A stretch of 64,000 nucleotides of DNA from Deltaproteobacteria bacterium (GCA_019309565.1 JAFDFZ010000009.1:1-64000), one strand, 5' to 3'. Positions 26,063 to 35,375 are shown, numbered from the stretch's first letter. Program-made: numbers and translations. Notes: generated by a model from the letters alone, not told the origin.

Positions 26063-26623
26063 TTAAGCTGTCTCCGAGGGTCCGCGTGGTAGATCCTCTA
26101 TGGCATCACGAATTGTCTGGACAGCATTCAACAATCGGGTGTACTGCAGGCAAAGTCCGATATGATCTGCTAAAATTAGCAAAGATTCACAATCTCGCTC
26201 ACTGATATCCCACACGGTGTGATGATATAGCCTCAGAACCCCAAGAGTGGTGCCTGAAAATCGTATAGGGATGGAAAGAATGGCGGCGATCCCTTCCTGC
26301 TTAGCCTCCGCCGGATACTGGAGTCGATCGTCTTTGTTCACATCCCGTATTATAACAGGGGTGCCATTTAAGGCCTCAGACATGCTTTTATCCGACAGAA
26401 CCGGCCCTTTTGACAGATAAGCCGCACTCAATCCAAAGCTTGCCAGTCTTTCTAATTCTTTGGTTGTAGGGTTAAATACAAAGATTGTACAGCCCTTGAT
26501 CTCAAGTGCCGCCACCAGTAGCTGACTTAAGCGATGGGTCATGATTTCCAGGTTGTCAGATTCGGCAATGGCCTTGCTAACTGTCTTGAAGATTTCCACG
26601 TCGATTTTATCCTGGCGATTCAT
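26063..26623 (-). CDS. GAF-domain protein
   Basis: A 186-residue protein that is essentially a single GAF sensor domain (about residues 25-165): MTHRLSQLLVAALEIKGCTI, then AAILSIPIRFSGTTLGVLRL, followed by a terminal helix. No output domain (kinase, cyclase, DNA-binding) is attached, so it would signal by interacting with another protein or simply bind a small ligand. GAGGAAGAAT precedes the ATG. A universal stress protein gene lies upstream in the same direction, 137 bases away. Confidence 0.8.
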   Translation of the reverse strand: MNRQDKIDVEIFKTVSKAIAESDNLEIMTHRLSQLLVAALEIKGCTIFVFNPTTKELERLASFGLSAAYLSKGPVLSDKSMSEALNGTPVIIRDVNKDDRLQYPAEAKQEGIAAILSIPIRFSGTTLGVLRLYHHTVWDISERDCESLLILADHIGLCLQYTRLLNAVQTIRDAIEDLPRGPSETA

Positions 26624-26760
26624 ATTCTTCCTCCTTGTGGCGCTAACGGTAACCCTTAGTATAACTTATTGTTCAAAAACCGGAGTAATTTTGTTTGAAG
26701 ACCTTACAGCCATGAAAGCAACAGATCTTCGCCCTAGGGCACGACTGTTTCGGTTCAAAA

Positions 26761-27225
26761 TCAGGTAACGATACACACGGCTCTGTTCCGAAGCGAGGAT
26801 ATCACTTTATTATGCACGCTTTGTACGAAGGCTCTAATTATTCTGTGCGGGCGTAAGTTTAAAATGATTACCTGATAGTTACCCTCGGTTGCCGCATCGA
26901 TTATTTCATCAGGTAGCGACCTTGTTCTGGGTCGAAAAACATAATCGACCTGATCTTCTGAAAATCCCTTGTCCAAAAGGTATTGCCTGGAAGATTGGAT
27001 CGCTTTTTCTTTCTCTTTCAACTCATTGGTTAAAAAATGCATGCTTGATGAGAGCCTGCTCATTACGGTTTTTGCGCTGGTTTCAATATCAGGAAGCGGG
27101 ATATATACATGAAACAAGGTGATGCGGGATGTTTTAATGTATTTGAATGTGTTAGCCGCAAACTCCAGTGCTTTTTGATCCATATCCGTAAAATTGTAAG
27201 GAATAAGTATTTTCTGGTTGGCCAT
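26761..27225 (-). CDS. Universal stress protein family (UspA-like)
   Basis: A 154-residue UspA-fold protein: KILIPYNFTDMDQKALEFA at the N-terminus and the ITLFHVYIP second strand. The region DEIIDAATEGNYQVIILNLR precedes the C-terminal segment, where the usual ATP-binding G-x2-G-x9-GS is not evident (it reads FVQSVHNKVISSL), so it probably does not bind ATP in the standard way. A strong GGAAAGGAG site precedes the ATG. Likely a stress-response protein acting with the neighbouring GAF protein, which is an inference. Confidence 0.8.
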   Translation of the reverse strand: MANQKILIPYNFTDMDQKALEFAANTFKYIKTSRITLFHVYIPLPDIETSAKTVMSRLSSSMHFLTNELKEKEKAIQSSRQYLLDKGFSEDQVDYVFRPRTRSLPDEIIDAATEGNYQVIILNLRPHRIIRAFVQSVHNKVISSLRNRAVCIVT

Positions 27226-27589
27226 TACACTCTCCTTTCCATAATTAAACGAGTTGAGAGACTGTCAGAAACTATGGTTTGTCTTCTAGGGATGAAAAAT
27301 CCTTTTCACTTCGATGCTCACAGACCTCAGAGCCGCGAGAAATGACAGCCTGGTGGTTTCACACGCCGATCCCCTAAAACAAGGACAAAAGGTATTTCAG
27401 CGTTTCGGTTCAGAAGAAATCAATCTGTAAAAGCTGTTTAAAATGGTAGGATCAATTATATTTAGTTTAGTTGGAAGAAACTTAATTGTCAAGCCTTATT
27501 CAACCCGAACGGCAATTTTCGGGGAGCCCAGCTGTGGTACTACGACCCAAAACTCTCAGTTGTCAGGTACTGATAAATAAGGATTCTAT
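27226..27589. other. 364-base intergenic region, no gene recognised
   Basis: The gap lies between the universal stress protein and a methyltransferase, both leftward. It holds the promoter of the stress gene but no clear -35/-10 pair was found. A small stem (CCCGAA/TTCGGG near 27506-27525) follows the methyltransferase stop without a T-run. Confidence 0.35.
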
Positions 27590-28261
27590 CTATGGTTTCC
27601 TCCAGCAAATTACTAAGAATGCACCAGTTGTTAAACATCTTTGCCTGCCCTGCTCTTCGATCAAGACAGCACGGTTGATGTCTTCATCTTCATTGAAATA
27701 AATTGCGGATTTGAGAATTCCAGGATATGGTGCCAGCGCTTTTAATGCCTCGGGAGTTCGAAAGAAGACGTTCTTAAACAGGGGGTTCCGGCCTGTTTCA
27801 GCTTCTTTTCGCCGCCGTTCGGCCCAAGTACTGCAGCTGTTAAGCGTCGCCACAACGATGCGACCACCACGGCGCGTTACTCGAATGAGCTCATTGACGG
27901 CAGCGGCGGCATTTTCGATAAAATCGATTGCTGTTACTGAAACCGTCTTGTCAAAACAGTTGTCTTTAAACGGCAGATACAGCATATCGCCTTGTATCCT
28001 GTCAAATGTAGCCTTTCTGCCGGCATACCTGATCATGGGCAACGACAATTCCAGTCCCACAACATGTGCACCTGCTTGGAGGATGTCTATAGTAAAAACG
28101 CCGGTGCCGCATCCGGCATCTAAAATCTGCTGTCCTTTTGCAGGCTGCAACAATGAAAACAACACGTCCTTTTCATATCTTTTTATTAGTTTACCCAATG
28201 GCGTTTCAAACCATCGGTCATATTTTTCCGGCCAGCGATCAAAAAGATTCTCTTTTTTCAT
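27590..28261 (-). CDS. Class I SAM-dependent methyltransferase
   Basis: A 223-residue Rossmann-fold methyltransferase of the Methyltransf_11 type. Motif I is ILDAGCGTGVFTIDIL, motif II VVGLELSLPMI, and the IQGDMLYLPFKDNCFD stretch precedes the active-site region; RRGGRIVVATLN is motif IV/VI. The start MKKENLFDRWPEKYDRWF (28261) is typical for the family. A longer frame to 28351 would overlap the next gene and reads as non-homologous sequence. Substrate unknown. Confidence 0.8.
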   Translation of the reverse strand: MKKENLFDRWPEKYDRWFETPLGKLIKRYEKDVLFSLLQPAKGQQILDAGCGTGVFTIDILQAGAHVVGLELSLPMIRYAGRKATFDRIQGDMLYLPFKDNCFDKTVSVTAIDFIENAAAAVNELIRVTRRGGRIVVATLNSCSTWAERRRKEAETGRNPLFKNVFFRTPEALKALAPYPGILKSAIYFNEDEDINRAVLIEEQGRQRCLTTGAFLVICWRKP

Positions 28262-28320
28262 CAGCGAAGTGTTCTTTTTTGATACCAGTCTGTTCACTAT
28301 GGTCGGCGAAGAAGAGCAGA

Positions 28321-28542
28321 TCATTGCTGTCGAAAGAAAGTAAGCTCCCAATTCCAGGATTCGATATCGTGTCGGATAATATATAACCCCGCGTCATCTC
28401 CGAGAATCTTAAAATACCGGTGATCCGGGGCGAGCCATCGATCCAAGATTTCTTTTATTTCAATTTTTCGAGGTCCCAGCCAAAACCGCCTCGGTGTTTC
28501 TTCTCCTCGATATCCGGCGTAACATTCGACTTTGATTTTCAT
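28321..28542 (-). CDS. Small conserved protein of unknown function
   Basis: A 73-residue soluble protein, MKIKVECYAGYRGEETPRRF followed by a GPRKIEI strand, an ILDRWLAPDHRYFKI segment and a terminal YIIRHD/WNWEL region. This pattern is one I recall as a small conserved protein in Desulfobacterota and related anaerobes; the function is unknown. A GGAAA ribosome-like site lies upstream of ATG 28542. It precedes the methyltransferase in the same direction. Confidence 0.68.
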   Translation of the reverse strand: MKIKVECYAGYRGEETPRRFWLGPRKIEIKEILDRWLAPDHRYFKILGDDAGLYIIRHDIESWNWELTFFRQQ

Positions 28543-29090
28543 AGGATTATTTGAGTTTCCTGCCTTTTAACCTGCATGTTTCATGGTTTCAGGCTCTTTC
28601 GCAAACTGGTTTAGAAGATGCAAGTTAACGGAACTTAAATTAAATTTATTATACAATAAATGGATATTTTTCGCATCCCCGACAAAACATGTCCAACAGA
28701 TGGTCCACATTTTTTTGAAAGACCCGATTTCGGAAAAACGGATCGCAAGGCAGGCAAAATTATAGAGAAACGACAACTCAGGTTTTTATAACATGTTGAT
28801 AATAAATAAATTTTATATCCCGCGGAAAGACGTCATTCCGGAATTCCAATTCTGAGCGAAGTGAACTGACCTAAATACGGGGATTCGATTCTCCTATGAC
28901 TTCCCCACAATTTAATTGTTGAAAACTTGCTTAACATATACTAAAGGCTACTTATAGTGCAGGCGCCTCAGGGGTACATTCAGGCGGTGGGAGTAGCCGA
29001 ATGCTGGGGCAGTGTTTTGCCCGACGAATCGGTTTCTTTCAGGAGAGCGGTTTGAAATTCGGGTGTACCATAAAAAAGGAGGAGAACGAT
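28543..29090. other. 548-base intergenic region upstream of the cold-shock gene
   Basis: Contains the promoter and the long 5' leader of the cold-shock gene. Overlapping short frames on both strands (28567-28776) have no supporting features. A GGGGATTCGATTCTCC stretch (28879-28894) resembles a tRNA T-arm but no tRNA surrounds it. Confidence 0.35.
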
Positions 29091-29294
29091 ATGGCAGAAG
29101 GGATAGTAAAATGGTTCAACGACAAAAAAGGGTATGGGTTTATTGAGCGAGAGGAAGGCAAGGATTTATTTGTGCACCATACCTCTATCGATATGCCCGG
29201 GTTTCGAACGCTGGCCGAGGGAGATCGAGTCAGTTTCGAGGTGAATGAAACGGAACGGGGACCTGAGGCAAAAAACGTTAAAAAAATCGGATAA
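29091..29294 (+). CDS. Cold-shock domain protein (CspA family)
   Basis: A 67-residue single-domain RNA-binding protein that melts RNA secondary structure. RNP1 KKGYGFIE and RNP2 DLFVHHTSI are intact, as is the GIVKWFN start. ATG 29091 has a strong AAAAAGGAGGAGAACGAT leader; the frame continues upstream but the extra 30 residues are not CspA-like. A very strong terminator follows immediately. The long leader between an upstream promoter and the gene is usual for cold-regulated csp genes. Confidence 0.93.
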   Translation: MAEGIVKWFNDKKGYGFIEREEGKDLFVHHTSIDMPGFRTLAEGDRVSFEVNETERGPEAKNVKKIG

Positions 29295-29298
29295 ACCT

Positions 29299-29351
29299 AT
29301 CCAAAAAGAAAGCAGCCTGCCTTAAGAAAACAGGCTGCTTTCTTTTTGGAT
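29299..29351 (+). terminator. Intrinsic terminator of the cold-shock gene
   Basis: A perfect 21-base stem (29299-29319 with 29331-29351) encloses an 11-base loop. The 3' arm includes TTTCTTTTT, so the T-rich tract forms part of the stem, making a long bidirectional terminator just after the stop codon. Confidence 0.88.
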
Positions 29352-29532
29352 GGATTGTTTTGTTTCATGAAACAGGATATAGAAAATTCGGGTCATATCC
29401 AAAAGAGTTGGAGTGATCCTTCTTCTCCATAAATTGGAGAACAACCAAAAGTGCTTTAAATTTTGAACGGCAGTCAGCAGAAAGACTCCGCTGCTGTACA
29501 AAAAACTATCACAACTTTAAGGAGATAGAAAA

Positions 29533-30318
29533 ATGCCTAAATTTTCTGCCAACCTGACTATGTTATTTGGCGAGGTTTCATTTGAACAGCGATTTGCTGC
29601 AAGTAAGGAAGCCGGCTTTCATTATGTGGAATACATGTTCCCATATGACTACGAAGCCCAGGAGCTGTCCGCATACCTTAAAAAAAATGACCTCAAGCAG
29701 GTCCTGTTTAACCTGCCCGCGGGTAATTGGACAGAGGGAGATCGAGGTATCGCCGCACATCCAGAGCGGATTGACGAGTTTCGGCAAGGCGTTGACAGAG
29801 CTCTTGAATATGCCAAGGTGTTAAATGTGGATCTGATCAACTGCCTTGTGGGAAAACAAATCGAGGGCGTGTCCCAAAGCCAGCAATGGAAGGTACTCGT
29901 GGAAAACCTTGCCTATGCGGCTGAAAAATTGGCTTCGGATAACCGGCTTTTGCTGATCGAACCGATAAATACATTCGATATCCCCGGGTTCCTGCTCAGC
30001 ACCACCCGACAGGGGATAGAATTGATCAAGGAAGTAAAAGCGGATAACCTGAAGATTCAATACGATGTTTATCACATGCAGAAAATGGAGGGAAATCTGG
30101 TCAGCACTATCGAAGCCAATCTGGAGCGCATCGGCCATATTCAGATCGCAGACAACCCGGGAAGACACCAACCGGGCACCGGTGAAATCAATTATCGGTT
30201 TGTTTTGGAAGCAATCGATAAGATGGGCTATGAGGGATATATAGGCCTTGAATATATTCCAGAGCCGGATACAAAAGCGTCGCTTAGCTGGATCGAATCA
30301 CTCGGTTTTTCCCTGTAA
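29533..30318 (+). CDS. hyi: Hydroxypyruvate isomerase family protein
   Basis: A 261-residue TIM-barrel sugar isomerase of the AP endonuclease family 2 type, interconverting hydroxypyruvate and tartronate semialdehyde in characterised Hyi proteins. The N-terminal FSANLTMLF, the LFNLPAGNWTEGDRGIAAHP segment (about 56-75), LLIEPIN (Glu ligand), IQYDVYHMQ (Asp and His), HIQIADNPGRHQPGTGEIN and GLEYIP (Glu) match the family. AAGGAGATAGAAAA precedes the ATG. The next gene follows 14 bases later. Without glyoxylate genes nearby, the true substrate is uncertain. Confidence 0.85.
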   Translation: MPKFSANLTMLFGEVSFEQRFAASKEAGFHYVEYMFPYDYEAQELSAYLKKNDLKQVLFNLPAGNWTEGDRGIAAHPERIDEFRQGVDRALEYAKVLNVDLINCLVGKQIEGVSQSQQWKVLVENLAYAAEKLASDNRLLLIEPINTFDIPGFLLSTTRQGIELIKEVKADNLKIQYDVYHMQKMEGNLVSTIEANLERIGHIQIADNPGRHQPGTGEINYRFVLEAIDKMGYEGYIGLEYIPEPDTKASLSWIESLGFSL

Positions 30319-30332
30319 AGTGGAGTTTTTAA

Positions 30333-30824
30333 GTGAAGGAGACGCTCATTCAAATCAATCGTCTAAAAGATATCGGAGTGTACACGATCTCCGATATCTT
30401 TCCCGGCTTGGAGGAAAAGCCTATTTTGCTTGAAATCTTTGGAAGCGCAGACAGAGTGCCCCAAGTATTAGCCGGCACAAAGATTAAGGTGATTCAAAGG
30501 CAAACCTATATGTTTGTTGATAACGATAATGGTACCATCAGCATCGGTAAAAAACATTTACAGGAATCGGATGACAAGATCCTGTATCTTGATATTATAC
30601 ACGAATTGGTTCACGTAAGACAGCATCTAGAGGGTCTGAACTTATATGATCGATCTGTATCCTACGTCGATAGACCAACGGAGATCGAAGCATACGCTTT
30701 CACGGTCGATGAAGCGCGGCGAATCGGCTTAAATGAGGAAGAAATCCTGGATTATTTAAACGTGGAATGGATTACTGCTGAAGAGCATAACCGTCTGGCC
30801 AGGCGGTTGAACCTAAAGGTATAG
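30333..30824 (+). CDS. Small HExxH metallopeptidase-like protein
   Basis: A 163-residue protein with a zincin motif IIHELVHVRQ (His90, Glu91, His94), followed by RPTEIEAYAF with Glu117 and Glu119 as candidates for the third metal ligand. The N-terminal half has no identifiable domain. GTG at 30333 is the start, after TGGAG. It resembles small conserved SprT/ImmA-like zincins but I cannot name a family; proteolytic activity is unproven. It likely shares an operon with the isomerase gene. Confidence 0.72.
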   Translation: MKETLIQINRLKDIGVYTISDIFPGLEEKPILLEIFGSADRVPQVLAGTKIKVIQRQTYMFVDNDNGTISIGKKHLQESDDKILYLDIIHELVHVRQHLEGLNLYDRSVSYVDRPTEIEAYAFTVDEARRIGLNEEEILDYLNVEWITAEEHNRLARRLNLKV

Positions 30825-30827
30825 TTC

Positions 30828-30927
30828 ACCCCGTAGCTGCACAAATCACATGGCAAAATGACCTGCACGCATAATTCATCATGTCTTGACGATAGGGCCC
30901 TTTGAGTCATTTTGAAAACAACGGGGT
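30828..30927. repeat. Imperfect nested inverted repeat between convergent genes
   Basis: ACCCCGT (30828-30834) pairs with ACGGGGT (30921-30927) and CAAAATGAC (30854-30862) pairs with GTCATTTTG (30906-30914). The two arms are nested within the 103-base gap of a convergent gene pair, so it may act as a bidirectional stop. It has no T-run. Confidence 0.35.
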
Positions 30928-31554
30928 TCATTTGGTTTCATTCGCTTTTTCTGTAACAATCATTCGATACTCTCCTTTGAACCACTTTCGCTTCAACAGC
31001 CGGTCTTCAAGTATGGATAGGTTTGTTTCCTCCAGCAACTTGAAGAAATCGTTTTCGTAAGTGACGCTTCCAAAATCGATGGTTGTAATATACCGCAGCC
31101 TTGGTTTTACATATTCCATCAGTTTAGATTTCATTTTAAAAATGGTCTGAAAAAATACGACCTTCCCCCCGGGTTTAAGCCAATTTTTTACACGCTGTAA
31201 GACCGCTTTTTGATCTTTCAACAACATAAAGCTCATACTGAAAAGAATAAAATCATAACAGTTACCGTTCAGTGGAATATAAGTTTCAACAGGCTGATTG
31301 CAGATCCGAATGTGGTTTTCCAAACCATAACTATGTATCAGGCTGTCGCAGTGGTTAAGATAGGCTTTGTTAATGTCCAGACCGGTTATTTTAAGGCCTT
31401 TGGATTTAATCAACGGGTGGTAAGTCTTCATCATCAGACCATTGCCGATTCCAACATCCAGGATTGAAGAATTGTGTTCAAAATAATTAAGACAGTTCCT
31501 GTAGCAATGATCTGTTGCTTCCTCTATCATCCATTTGTACAGATGATTTCTCAT
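30928..31554 (-). CDS. Class I SAM-dependent methyltransferase
   Basis: A 208-residue methyltransferase. Motif I is ILDVGIGNGLMMKTY with ITGLDINKAYL as motif II and ICNQPVETYIPLNGN and DFILFSMSFMLL as later motifs; KPGGKVVFFQTIF completes the core. Length and layout fit small-molecule or quinone-like methyltransferases (Methyltransf_25 type). It is convergent with the HExxH gene; no functional partner is evident. Confidence 0.8.
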   Translation of the reverse strand: MRNHLYKWMIEEATDHCYRNCLNYFEHNSSILDVGIGNGLMMKTYHPLIKSKGLKITGLDINKAYLNHCDSLIHSYGLENHIRICNQPVETYIPLNGNCYDFILFSMSFMLLKDQKAVLQRVKNWLKPGGKVVFFQTIFKMKSKLMEYVKPRLRYITTIDFGSVTYENDFFKLLEETNLSILEDRLLKRKWFKGEYRMIVTEKANETK

Positions 31555-31907
31555 GGAATAGCGAATACTTAATTGAAAAGAAAAGAAGTAATTTTCCTCA
31601 AATTAAGTATTTTAAAATATCATATAAAAAAAAGAAAATCAAATTTAAAAAACCCAGCAATTCCCGGTAAACTTGAAAATATCCCCATTTGAAGAATAAT
31701 AATAAAAGAGATTGAATTTCCCTGTTTGGTTGATAAAATTAGGCACTCCAGATCGCTTACAACTGAGTTTTTATTCCAGCTGACCCTCTATAAAGGGGCC
31801 ATTTTTCATAAGTTTAGTCTTGGAAAAAGGGCAGGACTTTGTATAAATACTTTTGTTTTTCCCGTAAAACTTGCAAACAGGAGTTCGGCGTTAGCCGGTG
31901 TTGAAAA
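31555..31907. other. 353-base AT-rich region upstream of recD2
   Basis: Separates divergent methyltransferase and helicase genes. TTGAAA (31673-31678) followed by TAATAA (31697-31702), 18 bases apart, is a possible promoter for the helicase. No gene is seen. Confidence 0.35.
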
Positions 31908-34115
31908 ATGAAAAACAAGCACATGACAGTGGACCTGTCTGGACAGATTGAACGAATCACATACTGCAATGAAGAAAATGGGTACACAATTGCCAAAGTT
32001 CGGGTCCAGGGCAGGCCGGACCTTGTGACCGTGGTGGGAAATCTCATGGCACCCGTGCCTGGTGAGGTGCTTCAGATGCAGGGTTCATGGACGCGCCATC
32101 CCAAGTACGGGGAGCAATTTAAGGTGATTGAATACAAGACAAAGGTGCCTGCTACCGTTTATGGTATCCGGAAATATCTGAGTTCAGGACTCATAAAAGG
32201 CATTGGGCCGGTTATGGCGGGGCGAATTGTCGACAGATTTGGCGATCAAACACTCAACATTATGGATGAAAACATAGAGCGTCTGGCCGAGATCCAGGGT
32301 ATCGGGCAGAAACGAATTGGAATGCTCAAGCAGGCATGGCATGCACAGAAGGATATCAGGGATGTCATGCTTTTTTTACAGACCCATGGCGTAAGCGCCG
32401 CATATGCCATAAAGATTTTTAAACACTATGGGCAGGGTTCAATTCAGGTGGTGCGGAAAAACCCGTATCGTCTGGCCACAGATATTTTTGGTATTGGATT
32501 TTTAACAGCAGACAAGATTGCTGAACGGCTTGGCTTTCATAAAACCTCTCCCTTGCGGGCTGAAGCCGGAATCCTTTACGTACTGAATCGGCTGGCTGAA
32601 GATGGCCATGTTTATTACCCTTATGACTTGCTGATCACCCAGTGTATGGAGATCCTTGGGATAGAAAGAGAAATTGTCGAGCAGGCATTGGGCACTCTGG
32701 CTCTGGCCGGTAAGGTGGTTATAGAAGACATCAATGAAACCCTTGAAGATTTTAAACCAAACAATAAAGCGGTTTACCTGGTGAAGTTTCATGTGGCCGA
32801 AACCCGTATCATGGCAAACCTGAAACGGATTTTGGAATCTCCCAAATCCATTCGAAAGATTGACATTGACAGGGCGATTGAATGGATACGGAGAAGGTTA
32901 CCTATTGACCTGGCAGAAGAACAGGTTGCCGCCATCCGCTGTGTTTTGAATAACAAAATAACCGTCATTACAGGTGGACCGGGTACCGGTAAGACCACCA
33001 TTATCAATGCGATCCTAAAGATCTACTCCCGGATGAAGGTCAAAACGCAACTGGCTGCTCCGACCGGAAGAGCAGCCAAGCGCATGAGTGAAACAACCGG
33101 ACATGAGGCGAAAACCATTCATCGATTGCTCGAATACAGCATCCAGAAAGCCGGGTTTAATAGAAATGAGCGCAATCATCTTAACTGCGATGTTTTATTT
33201 GTGGACGAGGCTTCCATGATCGACACACTGCTTATGTATCACCTGCTAAAAGCCGTACCGTCCGGTGCGACCCTGGTGCTGGTGGGGGATGTGAACCAGC
33301 TTCCCTCTGTGGGTGCTGGAAACGTACTGAGGGATTTGATCGCCTCTCATGTGGTGCCGGTGGTATCGCTCAGTGAAATTTTTCGTCAGGCTAAAAAAAG
33401 CCAGATTGTTGTTAACGCTCATAAAATAAACATGGGAATCATACCATACGTCGAACCGCTTGGCGCAATGGACAATCATAAAGATTTTTATTTCATTCAG
33501 CAGGATAAACCAGAGAAGGTTTTAGAGATAATACTAGAACTGACCCGGCATAGAATACCCGGGAGGTTCGGGTTGGATTCGGTTAATGATATTCAGGTTC
33601 TAACTCCCATGCATAAAGGGATCATAGGGGCGGAAAATTTGAATGAAGCCCTGCAAGATGCACTCAATCCTGGAACAGGGGGAATTTTGCGGGGCAGTCG
33701 AAGATTCCGGATAAGCGATAAAGTTATGCAAATTCGAAACAACTATGAAAAAGATGTCTTTAACGGCGATATCGGCCGAATTAGTAGGATCGATTATGAA
33801 AACCAGACCGTGCTGATCGCCTTTGATGGGCGGCAGGTCGTTTACGACTTTCATGACATGGACGAAGTCGTTTTGGCATATGCGATATCGGTACACAAAT
33901 CCCAGGGTTCCGAATATCCAGCCGTTATCATGCCCCTGTTGACACAGCATTATCTTCTGCTTCAGAGGAATCTTGTTTATACAGCCGTTACAAGGGCCCG
34001 AAACCTGGTGGTGATCGTTGGAACCCTTAAAGCACTGGCGATTGGGGTTCGAAACGATAAGCTTAAGAGACGATTTACTTACTTGAGACAGCGTCTTTCT
34101 GAGCTTAAGCTATAA
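31908..34115 (+). CDS. recD2: ATP-dependent RecD2 DNA helicase
   Basis: A 735-residue superfamily 1B 5'-3' DNA helicase of the RecD2 type (without RecBC). The N-terminal OB-like and helix-hairpin-helix region (GIGPVMAGRIVDRFG, IQGIGQKRIGML) precedes the motor: Walker A GGPGTGKTT (about residue 355), Walker B DVLFVDEASMID (about 425-436), motif III GDVNQLPSVGAGNVL and the C-terminal VHKSQGSEYPAV and YTAVTRAR motifs. Length matches the family (about 720-740 residues). It starts at ATG 31908; the ribosome site is weak. Role is in DNA repair or replication-fork maintenance. Confidence 0.95.
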   Translation: MKNKHMTVDLSGQIERITYCNEENGYTIAKVRVQGRPDLVTVVGNLMAPVPGEVLQMQGSWTRHPKYGEQFKVIEYKTKVPATVYGIRKYLSSGLIKGIGPVMAGRIVDRFGDQTLNIMDENIERLAEIQGIGQKRIGMLKQAWHAQKDIRDVMLFLQTHGVSAAYAIKIFKHYGQGSIQVVRKNPYRLATDIFGIGFLTADKIAERLGFHKTSPLRAEAGILYVLNRLAEDGHVYYPYDLLITQCMEILGIEREIVEQALGTLALAGKVVIEDINETLEDFKPNNKAVYLVKFHVAETRIMANLKRILESPKSIRKIDIDRAIEWIRRRLPIDLAEEQVAAIRCVLNNKITVITGGPGTGKTTIINAILKIYSRMKVKTQLAAPTGRAAKRMSETTGHEAKTIHRLLEYSIQKAGFNRNERNHLNCDVLFVDEASMIDTLLMYHLLKAVPSGATLVLVGDVNQLPSVGAGNVLRDLIASHVVPVVSLSEIFRQAKKSQIVVNAHKINMGIIPYVEPLGAMDNHKDFYFIQQDKPEKVLEIILELTRHRIPGRFGLDSVNDIQVLTPMHKGIIGAENLNEALQDALNPGTGGILRGSRRFRISDKVMQIRNNYEKDVFNGDIGRISRIDYENQTVLIAFDGRQVVYDFHDMDEVVLAYAISVHKSQGSEYPAVIMPLLTQHYLLLQRNLVYTAVTRARNLVVIVGTLKALAIGVRNDKLKRRFTYLRQRLSELKL

Positions 34116-34153
34116 AAAACCATTTTACTCTGTGATTTAGGCCACTGCGGGGT

Positions 34154-34387
34154 CTATTCTCCGGCGGTTTCCGATTCAAGCCAACACTTGGCTAGTTGAA
34201 AGGTATGATAGTCGAGCTCAATTTCTTCCCAGCCCAGATAACTGAGTTTGTGATTCACCTCAACAAGATTCAAGTGCGGATTTTCGGATAAATACGCGGC
34301 AAGGTTTTTAAGAAATCCGGGTATGGTGCCCGGGTAGAGGCCTTTGGCTTCAAGCTTTCGGATTAGAGTCTGTTTCAACGCTGTCAT
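34154..34387 (-). CDS. Small conserved protein of unknown function
   Basis: A 77-residue soluble helical protein: LIRKLEAKGLYPGTIPGFLK, then HLNLVEVNHKLSYLGWEEIEL, ending in DYHTFQLAKCWLE. The central LGW-x5-LDYHT pattern is one I recall from other deltaproteobacterial proteins of this length, which supports it as a real gene. No function is known. It is convergent with recD2 and stands alone. Confidence 0.65.
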   Translation of the reverse strand: MTALKQTLIRKLEAKGLYPGTIPGFLKNLAAYLSENPHLNLVEVNHKLSYLGWEEIELDYHTFQLAKCWLESETAGE

Positions 34388-34892
34388 AATATACCCAATT
34401 TCAGATTGCTAAGGAAGAAGGCTTCCCCGAATGCCGTTATTTTTCCGGTGCGAATCTTTCTTGGCAAGAATTTAATTTATTTTTGGTTTAGAGATTGCCC
34501 GTTTAAAAAGATGCACGCACACCGGAGAAACCTTTCTTCCTGTTGAAGATTATGTACGGTAACCTATGCTTACTGCATGCTGCGTGCCAGGGGGTGATGG
34601 TGTTTTACAATGTTAAATAAATGATAATAAACACAAGGTGTTATATTTTTCGCTCCGGATATTTTAAGATCTACTCAAAACTCGATCTTGATGCCAATAT
34701 GGGATACTGGTATTGAAAATAACATGCATCTATACGCTTTTACGCTGAGTGTGCCTTTTTGGGAGGTGTCATTCTGGTGCAACAGGGCGAGCCAAGAGGC
34801 TGTGGCCTGCTGTCCTTACATGCCAGAACTTACTGAGAAGCTACCTCTTAACGCAGTTACAATCTTAAATCATTAACGAAAAGGAGCAAGTG
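34388..34892. other. 505-base intergenic region, no gene recognised
   Basis: AT-rich gap upstream of the adenosine-specific kinase gene. A 62-codon frame at 34688-34876 has no ribosome site and ends just before the real start, so I treat it as leader sequence. Confidence 0.4.
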
Positions 34893-35375
34893 ATGGAGCT
34901 TAAAATTGTAAAAATTGAAAACCCGGAAAACCTGAATATGATTTTAGGACAGTCACATTTCATAAAAACGGTGGAGGATGTATATGAAGCCATGGTTGGC
35001 AGCGTGCCCGGGGCCAAATTCGGTCTGGCGTTTTGCGAGTCATCCGACAAGTGTTTGGTTCGCTTCACCGGGACCGACGACGAATTAATCGAGCTCGCGA
35101 AAAAAAATGCGTATGCACTGTCTGCAGGTCACAGCTTTATTATTTTCATGAAGGATCTTTTTCCGATTAATGTTCTGAATTCCATTAAGCAGGTTCCGGA
35201 GGTCTGCCGTGTCTTTTGCGCCACGGCAAACCCTGTAGAGGTTGTGATAGCCGAAACCGAGCAAGGCCGTGGGATTTTAGGGGTAATCGATGGGTTCTTC
35301 TCAAAGGGCATTGAATCCGAAGAAGATGTTACGGCCCGCAAAGAATTGCTAAGAAAGATCGGCTACAAACAGTAG
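34893..35375 (+). CDS. Adenosine-specific kinase family protein
   Basis: A 160-residue member of the adenosine-specific kinase family (PF04008), small proteins named for adenosine binding/phosphorylation in structural work. Family segments: the [20 protein letters not shown] start, [20 protein letters not shown], then [20 protein letters not shown] and [15 protein letters not shown] near the C-terminus. AAAAGGAGCAAGTG precedes ATG 34893 (a GTG three bases upstream is an alternative). Monocistronic. Confidence 0.85.
   Translation: MELKIVKIENPENLNMILGQSHFIKTVEDVYEAMVGSVPGAKFGLAFCESSDKCLVRFTGTDDELIELAKKNAYALSAGHSFIIFMKDLFPINVLNSIKQVPEVCRVFCATANPVEVVIAETEQGRGILGVIDGFFSKGIESEEDVTARKELLRKIGYKQ

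Noticed and set aside
27711-28343. 210-codon plus-strand frame
   Set aside because: Antisense to the methyltransferase whose motifs are clear on the other strand.
28567-28776. Overlapping short frames on both strands
   Set aside because: AT-rich, mutually overlapping, no ribosome sites.
28879-28894. tRNA T-arm-like GGGGATTCGATTCTCC
   Set aside because: No acceptor, D or anticodon arms can be folded around it.
34688-34876. 62-codon frame before the adenosine-specific kinase
   Set aside because: No ribosome site and no protein-like pattern; ends in the leader of the real gene.
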